64,000 nucleotides of DNA from CAZKFA01 sp964551925 (GTDB taxonomy: Bacteria; Cyanobacteriota; Vampirovibrionia; LMEP-6097). A program made the translations under genes and the position numbers. Location of the stretch: assembly GCA_964551925.1 (NCBI GenBank), contig CAZKFA010000001.1, positions 27,455 through 91,454 on the forward strand, in the 5' to 3' direction. Every line of letters begins with the position of its first letter. Position 1 is the stretch's first letter. The notes below the pieces were generated by a model. It had not been told where the DNA came from. It made no database searches and saw nothing but the letters and a program-made list of their open reading frames with translations. Shown piece after piece: positions 43,846 to 52,102 of this stretch.

Positions 43846-44727
43846 ATGACTACAAGGTACGTCTACGGTCCAGTGCATTCCTGGCGCTCAGGCACTTCTC
43901 TGGGTATAGACCCAATTGGTAGTACTTCTACTTGTTCTTTTAATTGTGCTTATTGTCAGCTTGGTAAGATCCAGAATATTACTCAAGAGATCAAGGAGTA
44001 TGTGCGAACTGCTGATGTCATCAGGGATCTACGTGAATTAGAAACGGCTGGACAATTTAATTATGAAAATCTAGATGTGATAACTTTTGCAGGTTCTGGA
44101 GAACCCACTCTAGCAGCGAATCTTGGCGAGATGATCCTGGAGATTCGTAAACTTTATGCTGGTCGTTCTAAGCGAGTACCGATATCTATTCTTACTAACG
44201 CCACGATGTTAGAACATCAATCTGTGCGTGATGCTTTATTGCAGGCTGATCTCATCTCATTGAAGCTAGATGCCGCTAATGATGAGGTTCTCAGGAGTAT
44301 TAACCAGCCTGCTTCCGGTATTACTATACAGTGTATAGTAAGTGGGATTAAATTACTCCAGAAGTCTTGTGTCATTGCGAGCGAAGCAAAGCAATCCAAT
44401 TCTAGATTACAACTACAAATTATGTTTATGCCAAAGTTTATCAAAGACACTCAGTATCTTAATGAGATGATTGCTTTAATTAAAGATCTCGGTATGCGTT
44501 ACATTCAGATTAATACCCCAACACGTGCTAAACCTCTCTCTAAGACCGGGGAGTATTGGCTTGATACTCGTGGTAATCATTATGGACCAGGTTCTAAAGT
44601 AGTGAAGCCGGAATTTATTGAATTCACTGAGCTTCCTGTGATTAGCGAAGCAGATGCTTATATGCTAGAAGATAAATTGTTAGCAGCTGTTCCAGAGTTA
44701 GAGATAGTCAATGTTTATAAACGCTAG
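43846..44727 (+). CDS. radical SAM protein (COG0731-like)
   Basis: A 293-aa radical SAM protein of the Fe-S oxidoreductase/wyosine-like group. GVDP-type start (SLGIDPIGS) precedes CSFNCAYCQLG (Cx3Cx2C) near residue 31, then ITFAGSGEPTLAANLGEMI. The function is unknown. Near residues 158-190 it contains two repeat-derived pieces: ITIQCIVS from a dispersed palindrome and CVIASEAKQSN from a REP-like sequence. The former fits the normal family alignment; the latter looks like an insertion in a loop. The next gene begins at the base after the stop codon, so the two are coupled. Confidence 0.85.
   Translation: MTTRYVYGPVHSWRSGTSLGIDPIGSTSTCSFNCAYCQLGKIQNITQEIKEYVRTADVIRDLRELETAGQFNYENLDVITFAGSGEPTLAANLGEMILEIRKLYAGRSKRVPISILTNATMLEHQSVRDALLQADLISLKLDAANDEVLRSINQPASGITIQCIVSGIKLLQKSCVIASEAKQSNSRLQLQIMFMPKFIKDTQYLNEMIALIKDLGMRYIQINTPTRAKPLSKTGEYWLDTRGNHYGPGSKVVKPEFIEFTELPVISEADAYMLEDKLLAAVPELEIVNVYKR
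44321..44341. repeat. dispersed palindrome, copy 7 (in radical SAM gene)
   Basis: A perfect 21-bp copy with core TATAC-AGT-GTATA, read as TIQCIVS. Confidence 0.9.
44371..44397 (+). repeat. REP-like element inside radical SAM gene
   Basis: The sequence starts GTCATTGCGAGCGAAGC and ends GCAATCC, a pattern known from REP-type repeats of many bacteria. It is read in frame as CVIASEAKQSN. Confidence 0.8.
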
Positions 44728-45489
44728 ATGGAAATTAACCCTATTATAAATTTGAATCTTACTGAATTGCCTAATACTAAACAAGGCTTGTTGGATATCT
44801 ACTCAAACTATCTTGCAGAGAGGATTACAGATTATAAGCAAATTGGAGTTGTTGAGTTGAGCTTAGCTTCTAGTGCCCTACTTGAAATATTACCAGAGAT
44901 TTATAATATCCTCAGGAACTATAATCTTCAAGTATCTTTTGGTAGTATTGTTGATCTTGACTTGGTTCTAGCCTTGCAGGATCTCAAGCTACCAGCAGGG
45001 ATTAGGATCTTTGCACCAGCTTTTGATGAAGATGTTTTTCGCTTTGTGATAGAACAAGATTGGCACTATATACCGGGAGTGGCTTGTGTAGAGGACTTCA
45101 AGGAAGTCTTGTCTTGGATGCCTAATCTTATGAGTGTGAAGGTTTTTCCAGTTTATAATTTGTCACTTCTTAAAACACTTGCAACACCATATCCAGAATT
45201 GCGTTTGCCAGCAAATATTACTAGGACCAGTTCAGTCACTGGCTTACCCATCTCTAGTCCGCGCCAATATCAAAAAATTCGTCAACGTTTTTTGCATGAA
45301 CTAGATTTAGAGTTATCCTTCCAAACAAGGCAGTTTGATATTCCAACTTTGCTTGCAACAATTAAACAACAGTCTCCTGCTACTAAGCTTATAGCTACTG
45401 GGTTTGCTGGTATCGAGCCTGATGAAGAGTTGCTAGCAAGTTGGGGCTTTGATGCAGCTGCGACAAGATTAGGGAGCCTGCGTGGCTGA
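44728..45489 (+). CDS. KDPG-aldolase-like protein
   Basis: A 253-aa TIM-barrel protein resembling class I KDPG/KHG aldolases. The order of motifs fits: VVELSLAS (position of the catalytic Glu), VSFGSIVDLDLVLAL, IRIFAPAFDEDVF, HYIPGVACVEDF, and VKVFPVYNLSLLK with the Schiff-base Lys near residue 140. It is about 40 residues longer than usual. Whether it cleaves KDPG is unknown; no Entner-Doudoroff genes are nearby. It starts immediately after the radical SAM stop and overlaps trmL by 8 bases. Confidence 0.7.
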   Translation: MEINPIINLNLTELPNTKQGLLDIYSNYLAERITDYKQIGVVELSLASSALLEILPEIYNILRNYNLQVSFGSIVDLDLVLALQDLKLPAGIRIFAPAFDEDVFRFVIEQDWHYIPGVACVEDFKEVLSWMPNLMSVKVFPVYNLSLLKTLATPYPELRLPANITRTSSVTGLPISSPRQYQKIRQRFLHELDLELSFQTRQFDIPTLLATIKQQSPATKLIATGFAGIEPDEELLASWGFDAAATRLGSLRG

Positions 45490-45946
45490 TAATTTTATCA
45501 ATATAGTTCTCTATCAACCAGAGATCCCACAAAACACTGGCAACATAGCAAGGCTTTGTGTTTCTAATGATCTGCATCTGCATCTTATTGAGCCACTCGG
45601 TTTCAAGATGACTGATAAGTACCTTAAGCGTTCTGGTTTGGATTATTTTCAATATCTTAATTATACGGTGTATAGTAATTGGCAGCACTTCTTAGAAGGC
45701 AATCAAGGAGCTAATCTCTGGTACTTAACCACTAAGGCTACTAAATTATATTGGGATGTAAATTATACGATGGGTGATTATTTGGTTTTTGGACCAGAGA
45801 CTAAGGGGCTACCAAAGGCAATCATGGCGCTTAATTCAGAGTACTTGATTAAAGTGCCTATGAGTTCAGAGAATGCACGCTCACTCAATCTAGCAAGTAC
45901 TGTACAAACAGCTTACTATGAGGCTTATAGGCAGCTCCAAGTCTGA
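45482..45946 (+). CDS. trmL: tRNA (cytidine/uridine-2'-O-)-methyltransferase TrmL
   Basis: A 154-aa SPOUT methyltransferase of the TrmL/YibK type that 2'-O-methylates the wobble base of certain tRNA(Leu). It has IVLYQPEIPQNTGNIARLC at the N-terminus, LIEPLGF, LVFGPETKGLP, and the knot VPMSSENARSLNLASTVQ. The segment LNYTVYSNWQHFLE is encoded by a dispersed palindrome but has the same length as the corresponding part of E. coli TrmL. It overlaps the aldolase-like gene by 8 bases. Confidence 0.93.
   Translation: MADNFINIVLYQPEIPQNTGNIARLCVSNDLHLHLIEPLGFKMTDKYLKRSGLDYFQYLNYTVYSNWQHFLEGNQGANLWYLTTKATKLYWDVNYTMGDYLVFGPETKGLPKAIMALNSEYLIKVPMSSENARSLNLASTVQTAYYEAYRQLQV
45659..45680. repeat. dispersed palindrome, copy 8 (in trmL)
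   Basis: Core TATAC-GGT-GTATA with flanks AAT and AGTAATT, read as NYTVYSN. Confidence 0.85.
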
Positions 45947-45948
45947 GC

Positions 45949-46116
45949 TTATTTTTTCTCAACTTTCTGAAATAGTTCGGGATAGCGTTCACTGGGCAAG
46001 GTCCAAAATCTACTTTTGGTAATGCCAAAAGCGACGCTTGCTAACATAGCACCAGCAAATAACGGACCAAAGACATCAGCCCAGTTAGCGCAAATGTAAT
46101 CTATTAATTTCTCCAT
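45949..46116 (-). CDS. 55-aa single-TM protein, module B gene 2
   Basis: A reading frame starting MEKLIDYICANWADVFG with one hydrophobic segment (residues about 17-33) and a charged tail ending FQKVEKK. A GGAGGAAA Shine-Dalgarno lies upstream of its ATG. It overlaps the 80-aa gene by 32 bases in another frame and converges with trmL, 2 bases apart. It is the second member of a small membrane-protein pair like that at 37019-37388. Confidence 0.65.
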   Translation of the reverse strand: MEKLIDYICANWADVFGPLFAGAMLASVAFGITKSRFWTLPSERYPELFQKVEKK

Positions 46117-46327
46117 CTATTTCCTCCATTAAGCCAAGAGAGCGGTTTACAAGTACGTAAGCGGGTAGTAGTAAAGCACTAGATATAATCCAACCAAGAG
46201 CCAGATTAACAGTGGAGTGAAAACCTGTCAATAGATTCAAAGCATTGATTCCAAATGGAGTAGCCAATATAAACCCAATGGTTTTGAGAACTTCTGCTTT
46301 ATGCTTAAATTGCTGAAAACTTTTCAC
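46085..46327 (-). CDS. small two-TM membrane protein, module B gene 1
   Basis: An 80-aa protein starting with GTG at 46327 and containing two membrane segments (TIGFILATPFGINALNLL and ALGWIISSALLLPAYVLV). It is a paralogue of the 82-aa protein at 37019: KAEVLKTIGFxLATPFG and NLL are shared. A promoter with TTGACC (46370-46365) and TATGAT (46347-46342), 17 bases apart, lies upstream. The function is unknown; two-TM holin-like or toxin-like activity is a guess. Confidence 0.7.
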   Translation of the reverse strand: MKSFQQFKHKAEVLKTIGFILATPFGINALNLLTGFHSTVNLALGWIISSALLLPAYVLVNRSLGLMEEIDGEINRLHLR

Positions 46328-46341
46328 CCATTGAACTGTAA

Positions 46342-46370
46342 ATCATAAGGAATAAATTTAGGAGGGTCAA
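46342..46370 (-). promoter_or_regulatory. sigma-70-type promoter of module B
   Basis: Minus-strand TTGACC, 17-base spacer, TATGAT. The transcript would start about 7 bases before GTG 46327. The TTGACCCTC element is shared with module A. Confidence 0.55.
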
Positions 46371-46480
46371 CCGGTAACTAGTCTAATCGACCTAGGTTAA
46401 GGCTAGGTTAAGAGATTCTTTGTCAAAAAGCATATATAGAAGTGGTTCTACTGGTATCTGGGCTTCTAAGGTAATAATAT

Positions 46481-49400
46481 ATGCAAATAACTCAACACAG
46501 AATGGTACGGGAAGCTGCTGATGGAAATGGAGCAGAGAAAGATCTTGGAACGATCCATGTTTCAGATCAAGTAATTGGTGATAGCTTGATGCAAGCACTC
46601 TCTCCTTTTAATAAAGATTTTTTTTCTGGAGCTCTTAATCCTGCTAACGCCTATTGGTCTGGAGGCGCTGTTGATAAAGGTGATTATGTGTACAAGCTTG
46701 ATTTAACTGAGGCTGATAAGAAGAGTGGTGGTAAATTCGGAATAGTATTTCAAGATCAGTTTGCTCATAATCAATCTATTGCATTTGTGTTTTCTATTGT
46801 TGACGGCAAGTTAATTATTTCAAAAAGTAAATTAGTTGATGATGCTAGTGGTCCTGACTTTGGTGGGGCTAAGGACTCATATCAAGATACTTATGTTGCA
46901 ATATCTCATGCTCTTCATGGTAGTGATAGCGAGAAAACAAAATATACTTTGAATTTTGAAGATGGAATTGATGCAGAAGAAGAGAAAATAATTAAATATA
47001 TTACGGCTTATGCAAATCTGGATGTTAAAGCTAATCCACATCTTAAAAATATAATATTAGAATCTAGAGCTTTGATTAAAGACCACTTGGATACTGCGAT
47101 GCTGAAGGTTAAACAAGATCCAAGCAAAATCTCTGAGTACATTGATTTGGTCAAATCTTATAAAAATTCTGGTTTATCTAAATTAAGTGAACAAACAGTT
47201 CGACAAAATGGACAGTCTAGTAATTATAATACTCACTTAAATTTAGTTGATAATATTTTATCTACAGAACCAACGCAATTCGGTGCATTAGTAAGATTTC
47301 ATCCGTATAGTTTAGATAGAGTTAAGACTGTTGATGATCTTGTAGTCAGAGAGCTTTTGATAAGAGCTTTAAGAACAGGTAATTTGTCAAGTGGAAATTT
47401 GGACGGATTGGATACTGCCTTGAAGACTGTGGTTGATAAGTATTTAGATATTGCTGCTGCAGGTATGAACGTAGCTGATAGAGCTACTAAGCAAGCTGAG
47501 CTTCTTAAACAAGTGAAAGATTATATAGAGCCATATAAGAATAAGACTGCTAGTGATTTTACGGAACTTATAAATAATCCTGATAGTTTTAATAGGTTCT
47601 TCGCGTTTTTGCAAGTCTCGCAAAACGACAAGATAGAAGCCAATCTTAAGCTTCTAACACAAGAGCTTACTGAGCTATTAAGAAAAGAAACAAATTTAAC
47701 AAAAAAAGATCAGCTTGTTGATAAGTACAAGAAACTTCTTGTTCAATATGGAGCCTTTTTTGCTGGATCAGGAACTGCTGATATTGATAAATTGGCAATT
47801 GATTCAACTAAGTTAAGCGACTCATCAAAACACCAACAAATATTCAATGGCTTTATGACTCTCATTAGAACAAAGCAAGAGGCGCGTATTGAGCATAAGG
47901 TTAATTCCGATAACTATAAGAATATTGGAGCTAACATAAGTTCAATGTTAGGACACACTCTAGTTGCTGGAGATGAGCTGAGCTTTGAATATGATGCTGC
48001 CACTAAAACATTCTACGTAGCTGCTAAGCATGCTGTAGCATCAGGCAGTACGAAAGCTTCTGACAAACTTAAATACACTATGCTTGCTGTGAAAGTTAAT
48101 GATGATGGTACTTTGACTGCAGTGAGGTCTGAAGAGGGTGTTACTAGGTCTTATAGCGATCTCAAAAAAGAATTAATTACTAAGTTAGCTGATCCGAATG
48201 CTAAGAAAAGTAATGTTAGTCACACAGACTTCGTTAAACTATATACAACTATTGATCATACAGAGGTAAATGAATTAATAACTAGCCTTGTTGATAAAAT
48301 TACCGTAGCTAATGTTAGTGATTCAAAAATTACTGCTTTGATATCAGCTTTAAGCTCTGCTAAAGACCAAGAGAAGGTTAAGATCCTTATGCAGAGTAAG
48401 TTTGATGCTTTAATCAAGGATTGTATTTTATCTAATCCGCCAACTAATGACCAGAAAACTAAACTTACTAATATTTGGAATAAGTTTAAGGCATTTTATC
48501 CAGCTACAGCTCCGGAAACTTTGAAGAAAGTATTTAAGGATTTGATTGATACTGTGCATGCTGATGTTGTTGCTGTTGTTGCTGTTGGCACGGTTGCCCC
48601 TGTTGATAATTCTGCAAAGAGAGCTCTGTTAACGACAATGTTAGACACAAAATTTGCCAAAGTTGCTGATGTGAATATTTCTACAATTATAAATGCGATT
48701 ATGGCTGGTGAAGCCACAACTAACCCAACTACTCCAAGTCCTAGCCCGAGCGTGGCACCTACTGTAGATCTAACTACTTTAACTGCTTCCACCCCAACAA
48801 ATATTATTGCCAATATGAATACCGCTCTAGAAGGGATTTACAATCAAGGTGTCGCCAATCAGCCAGAGCGTTTGAGATATCTAGCTAGAGAGTTGGCGTT
48901 TGATACTTTAGATGCGCATGAAAGAACCGAGTTAGCTAATATATTGAGATTCCATGCTAAGGATGATGAGAAGCGTAATATAGCGGGGTTAGTAGATGAA
49001 TATTTAACTGCTTTAGATAAAGTAGATACTAATGAAACTAGGTTAGGAGTATCGTTTGAGAAGGCTAATGACAAAGTTTCTTTTGCTGCTGATGTAACTA
49101 AGGAGATAGAATTATTTAATACATTACTTAGTAAACTTTCTGATTCTACTTGTGATGATCCACTTTCTAGTTATTTTAATTTCAATGCGCAAGAATTGCG
49201 TCAATTGACAACTAAAGCTGCTCCTTTGCCGCGGTCAGTAATTACTAAGCTTGATACAATCAAGTCAGAAACTGGCATTGATATACGCCAAGCATTTAAA
49301 GATTCCAAAATTGATATCAATTCTGGTGAGGGCAAAGCTCTACTACAAAGATTATTTGAGGCTGCTAATAAGACTATTAGGAGGGAAGCAGCACCAGAGA

Positions 49401-50584
49401 TCCAAGTGGCGGCAGGTGAAACTCTTGGTGGTCCACAACTTGCTTTAGAACTACTTTATATGACTAAATACAACCCATTAGTCAGAGCACAAGCTGTAAA
49501 CACCAGAAAGTTTCTTGATTTCTTTAATAACCCGGATGCTATTAATGGACCGCAATTTGCAAGTGCTATTGACGCCGAGAGACAAATACACTTAGCTCAA
49601 GTATTGATGATGTACCAATCGCCAATTGAAGAACATATGACTAAACCCACTCTGGATGCTGCAAGGACAATCTATGAGCAGATTCCAGGCGAGGTGTTTA
49701 ATTACAAACAGACTCCACAATTCTTTATGCATGAGAATGGACAACCAGTTCTTAAGAAGATATATAAGCTTGGAGATAAGGCTAATCTGGTGATGCCATT
49801 AGCGGCTAATATACGAGTCTCTGGTAAAGAAGCTGATAAGAATTTCTCAGTTGAAGGAGATAACTTAGCTCTCAAGGCTATTCTTGAAGCCACTGGTGTG
49901 ATTCCAGTTGGTGATGAAGAAAAATTCAGTAATTTTATTCAAGGATTTGCAACTAAGAACGCTGAAGGAGAATATAGCTTTGATAGGCCGGCTCAAGAAC
50001 GTTTGGCAACTGAGCTTGCTAGAATATTACCTTCTTTCGTTGAGACTTATAATCGCTTCAGTAGTAAAGAACCAGCTAATGATAATGAAAGAACTCAATT
50101 CGCTAAAGCAAAGACTGTTATAGACAAGCTTCTAGAGGTACAAGGGTCTTCTACTATATTGAGCGTTGAGACTGGCTATATCAAGATTAGTTTTGATGAA
50201 TTCTTAGATAGTTTTACAAACTTTGTAACTAATATGAAGGCTTATAGAGATGTTAATGAGGCTGATATTCCAGATCCATCAATATGGTCTCAAGGTTTGC
50301 CAGGAGGCTACAATACTTCTGGAACTCCAATACCATTCAATGACATCTATGCGGCTTGGAGAGATAATAATAGAAACTTTAGTTTTAATAAATATATTTC
50401 CATGCAACAAGTTGCAACTGATCTACCTATGAATAATCCTTGGTATCGCTACGCCACAGCTACTCCCGAGGAACAAGGTCAAATGAATCAAGATATTAAT
50501 GCTCATCTTCGAGCTCAGACTGGTTACTCAACATGGCGCCAGGCTAATACTCAGCCAGTGGCAAATAGATCTTTTCACGTTTAA
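46481..50584 (+). CDS. giant helical protein of unknown function (1367 aa)
   Basis: The largest gene in the window. The protein has no signal peptide and no recognised catalytic motif. The first 150 residues look globular and beta-containing (GGKFGIVFQDQFAHNQSIAF). Most of the rest is helical and rich in Lys, Asp, Ala and Thr. A Pro/Ser/Thr linker near residues 747-775 (NPTTPSPSPSVAPT) divides it into two parts. The C-terminus is Gln/Asn-rich and probably extended. AT-rich sequence directly precedes the ATG. It is the only one of the four large unknowns on the plus strand. Confidence 0.7.
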   Translation: MQITQHRMVREAADGNGAEKDLGTIHVSDQVIGDSLMQALSPFNKDFFSGALNPANAYWSGGAVDKGDYVYKLDLTEADKKSGGKFGIVFQDQFAHNQSIAFVFSIVDGKLIISKSKLVDDASGPDFGGAKDSYQDTYVAISHALHGSDSEKTKYTLNFEDGIDAEEEKIIKYITAYANLDVKANPHLKNIILESRALIKDHLDTAMLKVKQDPSKISEYIDLVKSYKNSGLSKLSEQTVRQNGQSSNYNTHLNLVDNILSTEPTQFGALVRFHPYSLDRVKTVDDLVVRELLIRALRTGNLSSGNLDGLDTALKTVVDKYLDIAAAGMNVADRATKQAELLKQVKDYIEPYKNKTASDFTELINNPDSFNRFFAFLQVSQNDKIEANLKLLTQELTELLRKETNLTKKDQLVDKYKKLLVQYGAFFAGSGTADIDKLAIDSTKLSDSSKHQQIFNGFMTLIRTKQEARIEHKVNSDNYKNIGANISSMLGHTLVAGDELSFEYDAATKTFYVAAKHAVASGSTKASDKLKYTMLAVKVNDDGTLTAVRSEEGVTRSYSDLKKELITKLADPNAKKSNVSHTDFVKLYTTIDHTEVNELITSLVDKITVANVSDSKITALISALSSAKDQEKVKILMQSKFDALIKDCILSNPPTNDQKTKLTNIWNKFKAFYPATAPETLKKVFKDLIDTVHADVVAVVAVGTVAPVDNSAKRALLTTMLDTKFAKVADVNISTIINAIMAGEATTNPTTPSPSPSVAPTVDLTTLTASTPTNIIANMNTALEGIYNQGVANQPERLRYLARELAFDTLDAHERTELANILRFHAKDDEKRNIAGLVDEYLTALDKVDTNETRLGVSFEKANDKVSFAADVTKEIELFNTLLSKLSDSTCDDPLSSYFNFNAQELRQLTTKAAPLPRSVITKLDTIKSETGIDIRQAFKDSKIDINSGEGKALLQRLFEAANKTIRREAAPEIQVAAGETLGGPQLALELLYMTKYNPLVRAQAVNTRKFLDFFNNPDAINGPQFASAIDAERQIHLAQVLMMYQSPIEEHMTKPTLDAARTIYEQIPGEVFNYKQTPQFFMHENGQPVLKKIYKLGDKANLVMPLAANIRVSGKEADKNFSVEGDNLALKAILEATGVIPVGDEEKFSNFIQGFATKNAEGEYSFDRPAQERLATELARILPSFVETYNRFSSKEPANDNERTQFAKAKTVIDKLLEVQGSSTILSVETGYIKISFDEFLDSFTNFVTNMKAYRDVNEADIPDPSIWSQGLPGGYNTSGTPIPFNDIYAAWRDNNRNFSFNKYISMQQVATDLPMNNPWYRYATATPEEQGQMNQDINAHLRAQTGYSTWRQANTQPVANRSFHV

Positions 50585-50620
50585 TCTTTATTGTTATTCG
50601 CCTACTTTAACGTGGAATAA

Positions 50621-50626
50621 TATAAC
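50621..50626 (+). promoter_or_regulatory. -10 box of surE (leaderless)
   Basis: TATAAC ends 6 bases before the surE ATG. Confidence 0.5.
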
Positions 50627-50632
50627 TAATAT

Positions 50633-51406
50633 ATGAAAATACTTGTCGCGAATGATGATGGAATTTGGGCAGAGGGTATTAGAGCTTTGGCTTCAACTCT
50701 TGCCATGGATCATGAGGTCTATGTCTGTGCACCAGACCGAGAACGCTCTGCTACAGGACATTCTATGAGTTTGCATAAGCCATTGATGGTCAGTCCAGCT
50801 AAGACTAGTGATATGGTGGATCGAGTGAAGTCAGCATACTTAACTTCAGGTACTCCAGCTGATTGCTCAAAAATTGCTCTAGGAGCGCTTTTTAAGGATA
50901 TTAAGTTTGATTTAATGGTCTCTGGTATTAATCACGGCCCAAATCTGGGAATAGATGTCCTCTATTCTGGTACTGTATCAGCGGCGATGGAAGCTATGTT
51001 GCTTGGTGTGCCCTCGTTAGCCTGTTCACTTTATAGCTATACCTCTAAAGAGTTTGAAGAGTCAGCATTATGGATCAAACAACTAATCGAGTCAAATGAT
51101 CTGCCTAAGCTAATTCCACCAAAAACTTTTTTGAATATTAATCTGCCACCAGGAGCGCGCTCTAAATATCGTGGTGCTCAGATAACTAAACTTGGTCATC
51201 GTGCTTACGAGGAGAACTATGAAGAACGTCAAGATCCTCGTGGTAATAAATATTTCTGGCTAGCTGGTAAGCCAATAGAAGGACTAGAGGTTGAAGGTAC
51301 CGATGGTTGGGCGCTACTTAATAACAGGGTTTCAATTACGCCGGTTTGTTTTGACATGACACACTACGCTTTGCTTGAGACATTAGAAAGTAAGTTAGTG
51401 CTTTAG
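50633..51406 (+). CDS. surE: 5'/3'-nucleotidase SurE
   Basis: A 257-aa metal-dependent phosphatase acting on nucleoside monophosphates. The N-terminal MKILVANDDGIWAEGI holds the DD metal ligands. CAPDRERSATGHSMS carries the conserved Ser, and SGINHGPNLGIDVLYSGTVSAA the Asn and Gly-rich loop. The C-terminal dimerisation arm is present. The start is supported by TATAAC ending 6 bases upstream. It is followed by a 145-bp inverted-repeat element. Confidence 0.95.
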   Translation: MKILVANDDGIWAEGIRALASTLAMDHEVYVCAPDRERSATGHSMSLHKPLMVSPAKTSDMVDRVKSAYLTSGTPADCSKIALGALFKDIKFDLMVSGINHGPNLGIDVLYSGTVSAAMEAMLLGVPSLACSLYSYTSKEFEESALWIKQLIESNDLPKLIPPKTFLNINLPPGARSKYRGAQITKLGHRAYEENYEERQDPRGNKYFWLAGKPIEGLEVEGTDGWALLNNRVSITPVCFDMTHYALLETLESKLVL

Positions 51407-51411
51407 AATTG

Positions 51412-51556
51412 TTGTCGCTCTGATCATTGTGGTAGTCTTCCGGCAGCTCCGGTCCCTGTCTTTTATCGCTTCGCTCAAAAGCAGGGACATGGCTCCGCTG
51501 CTCCTTGCTTACTAAGCTCATAGTCAAGATCTCTACCAGAATGATCAGAGCAACAA
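51412..51556. mobile_element. 145-bp MITE-like element
   Basis: The terminal inverted repeats TTGTCGCTCTGATCATTGTG at 51412 and its near complement ending at 51556 match over 24 bp with two mismatches. A nested hairpin (GTCCCTG/CAGGGAC) fills the centre. It has no coding capacity and lies between surE and the lipoprotein gene. Confidence 0.7.
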
Positions 51557-51589
51557 TGATGGAGCTGCTCATAATGAAGGGTCTCAAGT

Positions 51590-51595
51590 TATAAT
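51590..51595 (+). promoter_or_regulatory. -10 box of the lipoprotein gene (leaderless)
   Basis: TATAAT ends 6 bases before ATG 51602. Confidence 0.5.
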
Positions 51596-51601
51596 ATACT
51601 A

Positions 51602-52072
51602 ATGAGAAATCTGATTATTATACAGTGTATAGTATTTGCTTTAAGTTCTTGTGCTAAATCTTATCCACAGCAGTTGAGTTTTAGAGTGGAAGATCGCAAT
51701 ATCGCTGATGACAGTATTACAGAGTATCGTTTTTTTGAGAATGGTTTAGTTAATAGAACACAGACCTACTCAGCCAAAGAATTGTTCTCTAGTAAGTTTA
51801 TTGAACTTGATAAAGAACAAACTGAGCAAGTGAAAGCAATTCTAGTTGCTCTGCAGAAATTAGACTATATAAATGACTTCCCTTGGAAAGAAGATTATTA
51901 TAAGCGTGGCAATGTGATGAAGATTGAGTTTCCTGATGAAGTTGAGCTGAAATTTTTTGCTAATAAACCTAGTAAAACAATTAATATACCGCAAACATTT
52001 TATTTCTATACTGGACACGAGAAGCAGCCGCAGGTTTTTGTGGAATTGCAACAATTGATAAATCATTTATAA
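51602..52072 (+). CDS. putative lipoprotein of unknown function
   Basis: A 156-aa protein whose N-terminus MRNLIIIQCIVFALSSC is a lipoprotein signal peptide with lipobox LSSC. The hydrophobic core IIIQCIVF is encoded by a dispersed palindrome. The mature part is a small soluble domain with alternating strands (FRVEDRNIADDSITEYRFF) and a basic C-terminal half. I recognise no family. The mRNA is probably leaderless. Confidence 0.72.
   Translation: MRNLIIIQCIVFALSSCAKSYPQQLSFRVEDRNIADDSITEYRFFENGLVNRTQTYSAKELFSSKFIELDKEQTEQVKAILVALQKLDYINDFPWKEDYYKRGNVMKIEFPDEVELKFFANKPSKTINIPQTFYFYTGHEKQPQVFVELQQLINHL
51614..51637. repeat. dispersed palindrome, copy 9 (in lipoprotein signal peptide)
   Basis: Core TATAC-AGT-GTATA, read as IIQCIVF within the signal peptide. 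Confidence 0.85.
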
Positions 52073-52102
52073 TATGCTGTCATTGATTGATGACGGATGA
52101 TC

